A stretch of 64,000 nucleotides of DNA from the NCBI RefSeq assembly GCF_015477775.1, contig NZ_JADLQO010000004.1, forward strand, positions 434,001-498,000, read 5' to 3'. Made by a program: the position numbers and the translations under genes. This DNA is from Nocardia abscessus (GTDB lineage Bacteria; Actinomycetota; Actinomycetes; Mycobacteriales; Mycobacteriaceae). Of the stretch, positions 54,249 to 63,302 are shown piece after piece (position 1 is the stretch's first letter; every line of letters starts with the position of its first letter). The notes under the pieces were generated by a model, which had not been told where the DNA came from, did no database searches, and saw nothing but the letters and a program-made list of their open reading frames with translations.

Positions 54249-55916
54249 ATGGCCGATCTGCGACTGCGCGTGGTGGCCGGGATCGTCTCGGCGGGGCTGA
54301 CGCTGGGCGTGGCCGAACTGTTCGCGGCTTTCCTCGGGCCCGACAACGCGCCGCTGCATGTCCTCGGCTCGGCCGTGGTCGACCACACGCCCGATGGGTT
54401 GCGGGAATGGGCCATCACCACCTTCGGCACGAACGACAAGGCCGTGCTGTACCTGGTCATGGGCGTGATCGCGGTGCTGGTCGCCGGGGCGGCAGGAGCG
54501 GTCGAGCGGACCGAGCGTGCCGCCGGGTCGTGGTTGTTCGTCGCGTTCGGGGTCCTCACGGCATGGCTGGCCGTGACGCGTTCGGGTCTGTCCGCCGCGA
54601 TGCCGACTGTCGTCGGTGTGGCGGTGGGCATCTTCGCGCTGCGTGCGCTCACCCGTCGAATCGACGCCGCGACACAAGTCCTTCGCGCCGGGGCAGGGCG
54701 CTCGACCGTCGATTCCGAGACCCGGCCCAGGGCGGAAACGTCGCGGACTTCCGGAGCCGAAAGGCATCGAGGTCACGCCGAGCGCACCGCGGGCACCGGC
54801 GATGTGTCCGACGCTTCCGCCGATGGCGGCTCTGCCACCGGTGCGTCTCCGGAGCGCAGGCAGGTCTTGCGGGGACTGATGGTAGCGAGTGGTTCGGCCG
54901 TAACCGCCGGGGTCACCGGCCGCCTGCTGGGCGCCAGGCGCAGCGACGTTTCGGGTGAACGCGCCGCGGTGCGGTTGCCGGAGCCGACGGCTCCCGCCGA
55001 ACCTCTCGCACCCGGCGTCGATCTTCGAGTACCCGGGCTGACCTCGTACCTGACTCCCAACGACGACTTCTACCGGATCGATACCGCGCTGATCGTTCCA
55101 CAGGTCTCCAAAGACAGCTGGTCGCTGCGCATCCACGGCATGGTCGACCGCGAAATCCGGCTCGGCTGGGCGGATCTGGCGAACCGTCCGGTGGAGGAAC
55201 ACCTGGTCACCCTTGCCTGTGTGTCGAATCCGGTCGGCGGCGACCTGATCGGCAACGCGCGATGGCTCGGCTACCGCGTGGATCAGCTGCTCGCCGAAGC
55301 CGGACCGCACCCCGATGCGGACATGGTGCTCTCGCGCAGCGCCGACGGCTGGACCGCGGGCACTCCGCTGGCGGTGCTCACCGACGGACGCGACGCCCTG
55401 CTGGCTGTCGGCATGAACGGCGAACCCCTTCCGGTGCAGCACGGTTACCCGGCCCGGCTGGTCGTGCCCGGTCTCTACGGCTACGTCTCGGCCACCAAAT
55501 GGGTGACCGAGCTGGAAGTCACCCGCTTCGACCGCGCCACCGCGTACTGGACCCGGCGCGGTTGGTCGGCACTGGGCCCGATCAAGACCGGCACCCGCAT
55601 CGACACGCCACGCGGTCGCGGTCGCCTCCAACCCGGCCGCATCCCCATCGCCGGTGTCACCTGGGCACAGCATCGCGGCATCCGCGCCGTGGAAGTCCAG
55701 ATCGACAACGGCCCCTGGCAGCAGGCCCGTCTTTCCGACGAGCAGTCCATCGACACCTGGCGCCAGTGGGTCCTCGACTGGGATGCCACCTCCGGCCCGC
55801 ACACCATCCGCGCCCGCGCCACCGACGGAACCGGCGAAACCCAGACCGCCGAACGCCGCGACGTGATCCCCGACGGCGCCACCGGCTATCCCTCGGTCAC
55901 TGTCCAGATCGCCTGA
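54249..55916 (+). CDS. membrane-anchored sulfite-oxidase-fold molybdopterin protein
   Basis: 555 residues. Residues 1-145 form four transmembrane helices (among them VVAGIVSAGLTLGVAELFAAF, split by a loop, and AVLYLVMGVIAVLVAGAAGA). A charged linker follows to about 225. The catalytic part has a sulfite-oxidase-type Moco domain with the cofactor Cys in EEHLVTLACVSNPVGGDL (about residue 323), GYPARLVVPGLYGYVSATKW and a C-terminal Mo-co_dimer domain (IPIAGVTWAQHRGIRAVEVQ, and WRQWVLDW). It probably oxidises or reduces a small substrate outside the membrane; substrate unknown. TAGTCT (54236-54241) ends seven bases before the ATG, so the mRNA is likely leaderless. Confidence 0.9.
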   Translation: MADLRLRVVAGIVSAGLTLGVAELFAAFLGPDNAPLHVLGSAVVDHTPDGLREWAITTFGTNDKAVLYLVMGVIAVLVAGAAGAVERTERAAGSWLFVAFGVLTAWLAVTRSGLSAAMPTVVGVAVGIFALRALTRRIDAATQVLRAGAGRSTVDSETRPRAETSRTSGAERHRGHAERTAGTGDVSDASADGGSATGASPERRQVLRGLMVASGSAVTAGVTGRLLGARRSDVSGERAAVRLPEPTAPAEPLAPGVDLRVPGLTSYLTPNDDFYRIDTALIVPQVSKDSWSLRIHGMVDREIRLGWADLANRPVEEHLVTLACVSNPVGGDLIGNARWLGYRVDQLLAEAGPHPDADMVLSRSADGWTAGTPLAVLTDGRDALLAVGMNGEPLPVQHGYPARLVVPGLYGYVSATKWVTELEVTRFDRATAYWTRRGWSALGPIKTGTRIDTPRGRGRLQPGRIPIAGVTWAQHRGIRAVEVQIDNGPWQQARLSDEQSIDTWRQWVLDWDATSGPHTIRARATDGTGETQTAERRDVIPDGATGYPSVTVQIA

Positions 55917-55968
55917 GCGCGATCTGTTCCCGACCGAACCGAGCCAGCCGGGACGCTGCGCCGACGAG

Positions 55969-56003
55969 CATGCCCCGCAGAGGAGCGTCTTCTGCGGGGC
56001 ATG
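55969..56003. terminator. bidirectional terminator between convergent genes
   Basis: 13-base perfectly complementary arms (55969-55981 and 55991-56003) with a nine-base loop, centred between the molybdopterin gene and the convergent MFS gene. There is no long T tract on either side. Confidence 0.75.
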
Positions 56004-56016
56004 AGGTTTCGGGACG

Positions 56017-57498
56017 TCAGCTCGCCGCGGAGTCGGCCGTGGCTCGTTCTTTCTCGAGTTGCGCCGGGGCGGCCGCGCCGTGGCGGATGAACAGTACGGA
56101 GGCGGCGACGCCGAGCAGCAGGATGGCCGCGGGGAGCAGGGTGGACTGGCTCAGCGCGGTGCTGAAGGAGTCCTTGACGAACTCCGGGATCGGGCCCTGG
56201 CCCGCGCCGCCCTCGGCGACGGTCCCGCCGCCCAGTCCGTTCGCCGTCATCCTGGCCGCCACCAGCGCGCTGATCGCCGCACTGCCGAGCACCGAGCCCA
56301 CCTGGCGGGTGGTGTTGTAGACACCGGCGCCCGCACCGGCCTGCTGGACCGGCAGGTTGTGGGTCGCGGTGGCCGCCAGCGGAGCCCAGATGCAGGCGTT
56401 GGCGAAGCCGGCCAGCCCAGCGGCCACCAGGAACCAGGCCAGCGACGAGTGCGGGTCCATCAGCACCGAGAACCAGAACACCGACAGCGCGAACAGGGCG
56501 AAGCCGATGGTGGGCACGATCCTCGGGTGCAACCGGTCGGCGAACTTGCCGATCAGCGGGGCCGCGAAGCCGGTCACGATCGCCATGGGCGCGAAGACCA
56601 GCGCGGACTCGGTCGGCGACATCTCCCGCACGGCCTGCAGGTAGAAGTACGTCGGCACCATCAGGGAGGTCACCGCCGCACCCATCGCGGCGATCGCGGC
56701 ATTGGACAGCGCGAAGTTGCGGTCCCGGAACAGACTCAGCGGCAGCAGCGGCTCCCCCTTGTTCCTGGCCTGGTTGACCAAGAACACGGCGAGCACCACC
56801 AGACCCGCACCGATCAACAGCCAGATCCGCAACGACCAGTCGTAGCTGTTGCCCTCCTGGATGCCGAACACCAGCAGGAACATGCCGATACCGCTGAGCA
56901 GCACGCCGGGGATGTCGAACTTGTGCTCGTGGGTCGGCAGCGCGGGCACCAGCCAGACCGCCAGCGCGAAGGCGACCGCACCGACCGGAACGTTCACGAT
57001 GAAGATCCACTCCCAGCCGAGCCCGTCCACCAGCACACCGCCGAGGATCGGCCCGATCAGCGTCGCCAGCCCCGCGACGCCACCCCACAGACCCATCGCC
57101 GCGCCACGCCGGTCCGGCGGGAAAGTCCTGGTGATCACGGCCATGGTCTGCGGCGTCATCAGCGCGGCGCCGACGCCCTGTGCGGCGCGCGCCGCGATCA
57201 GCATGCCGATGCTGCCGGACAGGCCGCACCACAGCGACGCGGCGGTGAACACCGCCAAGCCGATCAGATAGATGTTCTTGGGGCCGAATCGGTCGCCCAA
57301 CCTTCCGGTGACCAGCAGCGGCACCGCGTAGGTGAGCAGGTAGGCGCTGGTCACCCAGATCACCTGGGAGATATCGGCGTGCAGGCTCGTCATGATCGCG
57401 GGATTGGCGACCGCGACGATCGTCATGTCCAGCAGGATCATGAAGAAGCCGACGACCAGCGCTAATAGCGCAGGCCACGGATTGCGGGGTGTGGACAT
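56017..57498 (-). CDS. MFS drug exporter, 14-TM DHA2 (EmrB/QacA) type
   Basis: 493 residues with about 14 hydrophobic helices. Signature sequences: motif D1 in FFMILLDMTIVAVANPAIM, motif A-like TGRLGDRFGPKNIYLIGLAV, the antiporter motif C region GVAGLATLIGPILGGVL, and WEWIFIVNVPVGAVAF. It should be a proton-driven exporter of drugs or toxic metabolites. It is the second gene of an operon with a PadR regulator, starting 11 bases after the regulator stop, so it is probably released from repression when a PadR ligand (such as the drug itself) binds. Confidence 0.93.
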   Translation of the reverse strand: MSTPRNPWPALLALVVGFFMILLDMTIVAVANPAIMTSLHADISQVIWVTSAYLLTYAVPLLVTGRLGDRFGPKNIYLIGLAVFTAASLWCGLSGSIGMLIAARAAQGVGAALMTPQTMAVITRTFPPDRRGAAMGLWGGVAGLATLIGPILGGVLVDGLGWEWIFIVNVPVGAVAFALAVWLVPALPTHEHKFDIPGVLLSGIGMFLLVFGIQEGNSYDWSLRIWLLIGAGLVVLAVFLVNQARNKGEPLLPLSLFRDRNFALSNAAIAAMGAAVTSLMVPTYFYLQAVREMSPTESALVFAPMAIVTGFAAPLIGKFADRLHPRIVPTIGFALFALSVFWFSVLMDPHSSLAWFLVAAGLAGFANACIWAPLAATATHNLPVQQAGAGAGVYNTTRQVGSVLGSAAISALVAARMTANGLGGGTVAEGGAGQGPIPEFVKDSFSTALSQSTLLPAAILLLGVAASVLFIRHGAAAPAQLEKERATADSAAS

Positions 57499-57509
57499 GT
57501 GTTTCGTTC

Positions 57510-58220
57510 CTAACTCGGACTATCCGAAAGGCTTGTGTCGGAATTCGCCACCTCGCCGCGCGGCACCGGTGGCGTCGTGCTGGGGGAGTCGGCCGACTCT
57601 GGGGCGTCGCCGAAGCCGGTGGGAGCGCCGGTCTCGGGGTCGAAGTCCTCCCATTCGAGTGCGCCGCTGTCCAATTCGGCCGTGAACTCCTCGACCCAGG
57701 TCAGTTCGGCGGCCAGCATCGCCCGCAGGTAGGGCAGGGCGATCCAGTAGCGGCGCGGGACGGCGTGCTCGCGCGCCCACGCACTCAGCATGTCGGTGTC
57801 GGCCAACTCGGCTTTCAAAACGCCGATCCGTTCGCGCAGCAGCGCGAGCGCCTCGGGCTGGGGCAGGTTGTGCATTTCGCCCAGCGCCACCGGGAAGATC
57901 GGATACTCCGGAACGGGCCGCCGCACGATCTCGGCGATCCGGTTGCGCAGTGCGTCCCTGCCGCGCCCGGTGATCCGGTAGGTGGTGCGTTCGGGCCGGT
58001 TGCCCGCCCGGTCGACGCCCTCGGCGCGGACCAATTCCTGGTCGGCCAGCCGGGACACGGTGTGGTACAGCGAACCGGGCCGCACCTTCACCAGCTTGTC
58101 CTCCCGCCGGGCGATCAGCGTCTGGAACATCTCGTACGGATGCATGGGCCGCTCCTCGAGCAGCGCGAGCACCGCGATGGCCAGCGGCGTCACCGATGAA
58201 TGCGCCTGCCCTTGCCCCAC
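57510..58220 (-). CDS. PadR family transcriptional regulator
   Basis: 236 residues from GTG 58220, with GGAGGTGA seven bases upstream. The winged helix is clear: TPLAIAVLALLEERPMHPYE, MFQTLIARREDKLVKVRPGS, LYHTVSRLADQELVRAEG and the wing RTTYRITGRGRDAL. The C-terminal Vir_C_2-like helical part (about 100-185) supports dimer formation and ligand binding. The last 50 residues are acidic and Pro/Ser-rich. First gene of the operon with the MFS exporter. An 18-bp palindrome 100 bases upstream is its likely operator. Confidence 0.93.
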   Translation of the reverse strand: MGQGQAHSSVTPLAIAVLALLEERPMHPYEMFQTLIARREDKLVKVRPGSLYHTVSRLADQELVRAEGVDRAGNRPERTTYRITGRGRDALRNRIAEIVRRPVPEYPIFPVALGEMHNLPQPEALALLRERIGVLKAELADTDMLSAWAREHAVPRRYWIALPYLRAMLAAELTWVEEFTAELDSGALEWEDFDPETGAPTGFGDAPESADSPSTTPPVPRGEVANSDTSLSDSPS

Positions 58221-58322
58221 GCCTGTTCACCTCCGTTGAGGATGAGTCTCGACCTTTCGGCCGCCTGCCCGCCGAGCTCGCCCCCGCACGATATCGGCGG
58301 GTGGCGACATGCTCCACGCTAA

Positions 58323-58340
58323 ATATTCCACGTGGAATAT
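58323..58340. promoter_or_regulatory. 18-bp perfect palindrome ATATTCCACGTGGAATAT, PadR operator candidate
   Basis: The 18 bases read identically on both strands. AT-ended dyads of this kind (ATAT or ATGT half sites) are the known binding pattern of PadR regulators, and the site lies in the upstream region of the padR-MFS operon, about 100 bases before the GTG. It stands out in otherwise G/C-rich sequence. Confidence 0.75.
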
Positions 58341-58716
58341 ACGGCGCGGAACAGTCCGTCGGCAAGGGTGCACGACCGGTGATGGGCGACACAGTTCTCT
58401 TGTCGGTGGGTTGCCAGTGCCTGCCGAGTAGATGCCTGCCGAATAACGAGAGGCCGTCGAGATGTGACTCTCGACGGCCTCTCGATCAGCTCCCGCCGCG
58501 AGGTCGGCAACGTCGGCGACCCCGGTACAGCGCCATTGCTGATACGGGACTGTGTAGTGATGTTCGCGAAGCCCTCCACAGGGCTCGACTAGAAGACTAT
58601 GCCCGGGTTCTCCGGAGCGGCAGTGTCGGATGCGACATCTATCGCTCGATTTCCGACATCAGTCTTGCGTTGACCTCGAGCTCACCGGGGTATCGATGCG
58701 GACCGGTCCCGACCGG
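58341..58716. other. 376-base gap with a long hairpin, no gene seen
   Basis: Between the PadR operator and the end of the lipoprotein gene. Apart from the hairpin listed separately it shows no open frame with a ribosome binding site or recognisable translation on either strand, and no tRNA-like fold was found. Confidence 0.5.
58447..58484 (-). terminator. 16-bp stem terminator-like hairpin
   Basis: 58447-58462 and 58469-58484 are perfectly complementary with a six-base loop. Read on the minus strand the stem is followed by TTATTC, so it could end the transcript of the lipoprotein gene, although it is 233 bases beyond that stop. An independent small RNA is also possible. Confidence 0.65.
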
Positions 58717-59607
58717 CTACAGGGCGTGCTGATCCAACCAGTCGCGCGCGACATCCCCCGGCGCGGAGCCCTCGTCCCGGACGCGCCGGATCATGGCGGC
58801 CAGGTCGTCCGTCCTCAGTTCACCCGCGACATAGTTCAGCTTCTTGATCTGGCGCTGGTCCAGCATGCCCTTGCGGAACAGCGGCAGCACGTTCTCGGCG
58901 CGCACCGCATAGTCGTCGTCGGACAGCACGGCCAGACCGTCGGTCGCGCCGGGCGCCAGCTCGGGCGGACCGCTGAGCAGACCGGCCTGGACCTGGCCGT
59001 CCAGCAATGCTTTTCGCAGCGCGGCCGGATCCGGGAACGCCACGGTGGCCGCGAAGTCGCACCCGCCGACGCGATCGCGCCCGGCCGACGGCAACAGGCC
59101 GGGCGTGACCGCCACGCCGACGGTCAGCTCACCGCAGCGTGGCGCGAGATCGCCCACCGAACGCACCTTGTCCTGGGCCGCCGCCTGCGCGGTGAGCAGC
59201 ACCCGCGGTCGCAGATCGGCGCCGTCGGCGAAGTCGGAGACCACCAGCCCCTCGGGCAGGGCGGCGCTCACCGCGTTCGCCACGTATTTCGGCAGCCGAT
59301 CGGTCGCGTGTTCATCGAAATGAGTCAGCAACGCGCCGGTGTGCTCGGCGACCACCTGGACCCGGTCGGCGTCCAGCGCGGCGAGGTAGTCCTCCCGGCC
59401 ACCCAGACGAGCGGCCACCGCGGTGCGTGCCCCGGTACGCGCCAGTGCGCCCGCATAGACCTCGGCGAGCACCGACGACTCCACCGAATCACCCGCGCCG
59501 ACGGTGATCGACGGTCCCGCCGCATCGTTCCCGCAGGACACGACCAGCGCGACGGAAACGACCACCAGCAACCGAGCCAGCACCCGCTGTGACGCGGCCA
59601 ACACCAT
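58717..59607 (-). CDS. LpqZ-like osmoprotectant-binding lipoprotein
   Basis: 296 residues from ATG 59607; the much longer open frame upstream crosses the opposite-strand transporter genes and is not real. A lipoprotein signal is visible: Arg-containing start, hydrophobic LLVVVSVALVVSCGND, with the lipobox VVSC, so it is tethered outside the membrane. The rest is an OpuAC/ProX-type binding fold: SITVGAGDSVESSVLAEVYA, RVQVVAEHTGALLTHF, RPRVLLTAQAAAQDKV, and VLPLFRKGMLDQRQIKKLNY. The ligand is probably glycine betaine or a related quaternary amine. It resembles M. tuberculosis LpqZ as I recall it. Divergent from a complete osmoprotectant ABC operon, so there are two binding proteins at one locus. 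Confidence 0.83.
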   Translation of the reverse strand: MVLAASQRVLARLLVVVSVALVVSCGNDAAGPSITVGAGDSVESSVLAEVYAGALARTGARTAVAARLGGREDYLAALDADRVQVVAEHTGALLTHFDEHATDRLPKYVANAVSAALPEGLVVSDFADGADLRPRVLLTAQAAAQDKVRSVGDLAPRCGELTVGVAVTPGLLPSAGRDRVGGCDFAATVAFPDPAALRKALLDGQVQAGLLSGPPELAPGATDGLAVLSDDDYAVRAENVLPLFRKGMLDQRQIKKLNYVAGELRTDDLAAMIRRVRDEGSAPGDVARDWLDQHAL

Positions 59608-59742
59608 CCGGCGACACCAACTCTCCGTCGAATCGACACAGCCAACAGAAAAACCCGGAAGCGGGCAGTATGGACACCCAGAATGTACCGGCGGCCGCTC
59701 GGTGCCGAGACCGCGCACCGCCGTCATGTCGGAAGGACTCTC

Positions 59743-60735
59743 GTGAAATCCACCCGCATCCCCGATGCCGCCGGGCGTCGGCGCCCCGCTGTGCGCGCCG
59801 CGCTGCGCGCCGCCCGCGTCCTCGCCGCCGCCGCGGCGCTCGCCGTCGCGATGATCCTGTCGGCTTGTGGCAATTCCGACCCGCTCGCCACCGGCGGCAG
59901 CTGTTCGGGAGACGGATTGATCGTCGGTTCGGCGAATTTCCCGGAATCCGAGACCGTCGCCAACGTGTACGCGGAAGTGTTGCGCGCCAACGGTTTCACC
60001 GTGGACACCAAGCTCAATATCGGCAGCCGCGAAGCCTACGTGCCCGCGGTGCGGCAGTGCGCCATCTCGGTGATCCCCGACTACACCGGCAACCTGCTGC
60101 AATACCTGGACAAGAACGCCACGGCCACCAGCGCGGCCGACGTCGAGAGCGCGCTGGACACGGCGCTCGGTTCCGATCTCGCGATCGGCACGCCCGCGCC
60201 CGGGGAGGATTCGGACGCCGTCGTGGTCACCCGCGCCACCGCGCAGCGCTGGAACCTGCGCACGATCGCGGACCTGGCCGCGCACTCGGCCGAGGTGAAA
60301 TTCGGCGCGCCCGCCGAGTTCCAGGAGCGGGCAGGCGGTCTGCCCGGCCTGAAGAAGAACTACGGCCTCGACATCGCCGCGAGCAATTTCGTGCCGATCG
60401 CCGACGGCGGCGGCCCCGCCACGGTGCGCGCGCTGGTCGAGGGCCAGGTGACCGCGGCCAATATCTTCACCACCGCACCCGCCATCGCACAGAACGACCT
60501 CGTGGTGCTGGAAGACCCGAAGCACAACTTCCCCGCGCAGAACGTGGTGCCGCTGCTCAACGCGAGCAAGAAGTCGGACAAGCTGCTCGCGGCGCTGAAC
60601 GCGGTGTCGGCGCAGCTGACCACCGCCGAACTGGTCGAGCTGAACAAGGCTGTCTCCGGTAGCGCCAAGACCGAGCCCAAGGCCGCCGCCGCGGCCTGGG
60701 TCGCCGCCAAGGGGCTGAACAAGCCGGTCGGCTAG
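59743..60735 (+). CDS. osmoprotectant ABC transporter substrate-binding lipoprotein (ProX/OpuCC type)
   Basis: 330 residues from GTG 59743, with GGAAGGA five bases upstream; the ATG at 59683 adds unrelated sequence. An Arg-rich start precedes AAAAALAVAMILSACGNSD, a lipoprotein signal with lipobox LSAC. The mature part is a type-II binding fold of the OpuAC family: GLIVGSANFPESETVANVYA, AISVIPDYTGNLLQYLDKNA and IADGGGPATVRALVEGQVTA. It captures betaine, choline or carnitine outside the membrane and delivers it to the two permeases. First gene of the operon 59743-63284. Confidence 0.92.
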   Translation: MKSTRIPDAAGRRRPAVRAALRAARVLAAAAALAVAMILSACGNSDPLATGGSCSGDGLIVGSANFPESETVANVYAEVLRANGFTVDTKLNIGSREAYVPAVRQCAISVIPDYTGNLLQYLDKNATATSAADVESALDTALGSDLAIGTPAPGEDSDAVVVTRATAQRWNLRTIADLAAHSAEVKFGAPAEFQERAGGLPGLKKNYGLDIAASNFVPIADGGGPATVRALVEGQVTAANIFTTAPAIAQNDLVVLEDPKHNFPAQNVVPLLNASKKSDKLLAALNAVSAQLTTAELVELNKAVSGSAKTEPKAAAAAWVAAKGLNKPVG

Positions 60736-60747
60736 GGAGGCGAATCG

Positions 60748-61896
60748 ATGTCCGATATCGCGTTCTCCGGTATCAGCAAGGTCTATCCGGACGGCACCCA
60801 CGCCGTCACCGACCTCGATCTGCGCATCGAATCCGGGTCGTTCACCGTCTTCGTCGGGCCTTCCGGCTGTGGGAAGACGACCTCGATGCGGATGATCAAC
60901 CGCATGATCGTGCCGACTTCGGGGACGATCACCATTGCCGGGCAGGATATTTCGACCGTCGACCCGGTCCGGCTCCGCCTCGGGATCGGGTACGTCATCC
61001 AGAGCGGCGGCCTGCTGCCGCACCGGACGGTCCTCGACAACGTCGCGACCGTTCCGGTGCTGCGCGGTGACTCGCGCCGGGCCGCCCGCGCCGCGGCGCT
61101 CGAGGTACTCGACCGGGTCGGCCTGGACCGATCGCTGGCCCGGCGGTACCCGGCGCAGCTGTCCGGGGGTCAGCAGCAGCGCGTCGGCGTGGCCCGCGCG
61201 CTGGCGGCCGACCCGCCGATCCTGCTGATGGACGAGCCGTTCAGCGCGGTCGACCCGGTGGTGCGCGCCGAATTGCAGATCGAGATGCAAAGGCTGCAAG
61301 CCGAATTGCACAAGACCATCGTGTTCGTCACGCACGACATCGATGAGGCGATCACGCTCGGCGATCGCGTGGCGGTGTTCGGCCGCGGCGGGACATTGCA
61401 GCAGTACGACCCGCCACAGCGCCTGCTGGCACAGCCCGCCACGGATTTCGTCGCCGACTTCGTCGGCCGGGACCGCGGCTACCGCGGGTTGTCCTTCCGC
61501 ACCGCGACCGACGTTCCGCTGCACGAGATCCGGACGGCCGGCGCGGACGAGGTGGACGGGCTGCGGTTGGACGCGGGCGAATGGGTGCTGGTGGTGGACG
61601 CGCAGCGCAAGCCGGTCGGCTGGATCGACGTCACCGGGGTCGAGGGCTTCCGCGCGGGTCGTGCGCTGGCTGAAAGCATGTCGGCGGGCGGCTCGCTGTT
61701 CACCCCGACCGGTGACCTGCGCCAAGCGCTGGACGCCGCGATCTCCTCGCCCTCCGGAGTAGGCGTAGCCGTGGACGACGCGGGAGCGGTGCGGGGCGGC
61801 GTGCTGGCCACCGAGGTGCTCGAGCAACTGGCCGGGCAGCGCGCGCACGAAGACGCCGAACGCAACCGGCACTTCTTCGAAGAACAGGTGCGATAG
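60748..61896 (+). CDS. osmoprotectant ABC transporter ATP-binding protein (ProV/OpuCA type)
   Basis: 382 residues, ATG with GGAGG upstream. ABC domain: Walker A VFVGPSGCGKTTSMRMINRM, signature QLSGGQQQRVGVARALA, Walker B ILLMDEPFSAVDP, switch His in VFVTHDIDEAITLGDRVAVF. The C-terminal 130 residues show two weak CBS-like units (WVLVVDAQRKPVGWIDVTGV and SGVGVAVDDAGAVRGGVLAT), which in OpuA-type transporters sense ionic strength. It powers uptake through the two following permeases and is 12 bases after the binding-protein gene. Confidence 0.94.
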   Translation: MSDIAFSGISKVYPDGTHAVTDLDLRIESGSFTVFVGPSGCGKTTSMRMINRMIVPTSGTITIAGQDISTVDPVRLRLGIGYVIQSGGLLPHRTVLDNVATVPVLRGDSRRAARAAALEVLDRVGLDRSLARRYPAQLSGGQQQRVGVARALAADPPILLMDEPFSAVDPVVRAELQIEMQRLQAELHKTIVFVTHDIDEAITLGDRVAVFGRGGTLQQYDPPQRLLAQPATDFVADFVGRDRGYRGLSFRTATDVPLHEIRTAGADEVDGLRLDAGEWVLVVDAQRKPVGWIDVTGVEGFRAGRALAESMSAGGSLFTPTGDLRQALDAAISSPSGVGVAVDDAGAVRGGVLATEVLEQLAGQRAHEDAERNRHFFEEQVR

Positions 61897-61902
61897 CCGG
61901 CC

Positions 61903-62571
61903 ATGCGATATCTCGTCGAGAATTACCCGGAGGTCATGGGTTTCACCGCGACCCATCTCTATCTCGCGCTGGCGCCGCTGCTGCTGGCATCGGTGATCGC
62001 GATTCCGGCCGGCGCGCTGGTGCGGCGGGTGCCGTGGCTGCGCCGGGTCACGGTGACCGCCGCGAGCCTCGCCTACACGGTTCCGTCGCTGGCGCTGCTG
62101 GTGATCATTCCTCCGCTGGTAGGGATCTCGGCCATCGATCCGCTGAACGTGATCATCGCGCTCACCATCTACTCCACCGCACTACTGGTGATCGCCGTGC
62201 CTGCCGCCCTGGATTCGGTGCCCGCCGCCGTGCTCGACGCGGCCGACGCCGTCGGCTACGGCCCGCTGCGCCGCACCCTCACCGTGGACATGCCGCTGGC
62301 CGTGCCGGTTTTCGTGTCCAGCCTGCGGGTGGTGGTGGTGACCAACATCGCGATGGTGTCGGTGGGCGCGCTGATCGGCGTCGGCGGGCTCGGCAAGCTC
62401 TTCACCCAGGGCTATCAGCGCGACTACCCGGACGAGATCATCGCGGGCGTCCTCGTGACGCTCGCGCTCGCGCTGGTCGCCGACCGTGTGGTGTACGCGC
62501 TGGGCCGCTGGTCGACGCCGTGGGTCCGCGCGGACGCCAGGACCGCGAAGGCGAAAGGCGCCGCCGCGTGA
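61903..62571 (+). CDS. osmoprotectant ABC transporter permease 1 (OpuCB/ProW type)
   Basis: 222 residues with about six transmembrane helices. The binding-protein-dependent permease loop is represented by AVLDAADAVGYGPLRRTLTV (EAA-loop equivalent), and AYTVPSLALLVIIPPLVG is characteristic of OpuCB/OpuCD. The start lies six bases after the ATPase stop, and its own stop overlaps the next start as GTGA. It forms a channel with permease 2. Confidence 0.92.
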   Translation: MRYLVENYPEVMGFTATHLYLALAPLLLASVIAIPAGALVRRVPWLRRVTVTAASLAYTVPSLALLVIIPPLVGISAIDPLNVIIALTIYSTALLVIAVPAALDSVPAAVLDAADAVGYGPLRRTLTVDMPLAVPVFVSSLRVVVVTNIAMVSVGALIGVGGLGKLFTQGYQRDYPDEIIAGVLVTLALALVADRVVYALGRWSTPWVRADARTAKAKGAAA

Positions 62572-63284
62572 ATCTCTTCCTCGACGCCTGGCAATACTTC
62601 ACCGACGCCGCCCACTGGCGCGGGCCCTCCGGCATCGGGACCCGTATCGTTCAGCATCTCTGGTATAGCTTTTTGACCATCGCCGTCTCGGCGGTGATCG
62701 CGGTACCTCTCGGCTTGGTGATCGGCCACACCCGGAGCGGCGCGGCGGTGCTGGTCGGCTTCGCCAACGCCATGCGCGCGCTGCCAACCCTAGGCCTGTT
62801 GACGTTCCTGGTGCTGCTGCTCGGCCTCGGCCTGATCCCGCCGCTGCTGGCCCTGGTCACGGTCGGCATTCCGCCGCTGCTGGCGGGCGCGTACGCCGGA
62901 ATCTCGAACGTCCCCGCCGATGTCGTGGACGCCTCGCGCGCCATGGGCATGACCGAGCGGCAGATCCTGTTCCGGGTGGAGGTGCCCAACGCGCTGCCCA
63001 TCCTGCTCACCGGCCTGCGCGGCGCGACACTTCAGGTGGTGGCCACCGCCACGATCGCCGCCTACGTCAACCTCGGCGGCCTTGGCCGGTACATCTTCGA
63101 CGGCATCAGCCTCTACCGCTACGACCGGGTGCTGGTGGGTGCGTTGCTGGTGGCCGTACTGGCGATGCTGCTGGATGGTCTGCTGGCGTTCGCGGTGTGG
63201 GCGAGTGCGCCCGGTGCGGGCCGATTGCGCCGGTTGCCGAAGCCGGTGGGTCCGCCCGCGGCCGAATTGCAGACCACGAACTGA
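62568..63284 (+). CDS. osmoprotectant ABC transporter permease 2 (OpuCD/ProW type)
   Basis: 238 residues from GTG 62568, overlapping the previous stop by four bases. Five to six helices; ANAMRALPTLGLLTFLVLLL and VVDASRAMGMTERQILFRVE (EAA loop) identify the family, and AYVNLGGLGRYIFDGISLYR is the typical C-terminal part. It completes the osmoprotectant importer with permease 1, and the operon ends at a hairpin terminator. Confidence 0.92.
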   Translation: MNLFLDAWQYFTDAAHWRGPSGIGTRIVQHLWYSFLTIAVSAVIAVPLGLVIGHTRSGAAVLVGFANAMRALPTLGLLTFLVLLLGLGLIPPLLALVTVGIPPLLAGAYAGISNVPADVVDASRAMGMTERQILFRVEVPNALPILLTGLRGATLQVVATATIAAYVNLGGLGRYIFDGISLYRYDRVLVGALLVAVLAMLLDGLLAFAVWASAPGAGRLRRLPKPVGPPAAELQTTN

Positions 63285-63302
63285 GTTCGCGGCCGCAACG
63301 AC

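Noticed and set aside
59608..61956. Long minus-strand extension of the LpqZ-like frame across the osmoprotectant operon
   Set aside because: The opposite strand has four clear transporter genes; the extension has no motif, and a lipoprotein signal peptide begins at 59607.
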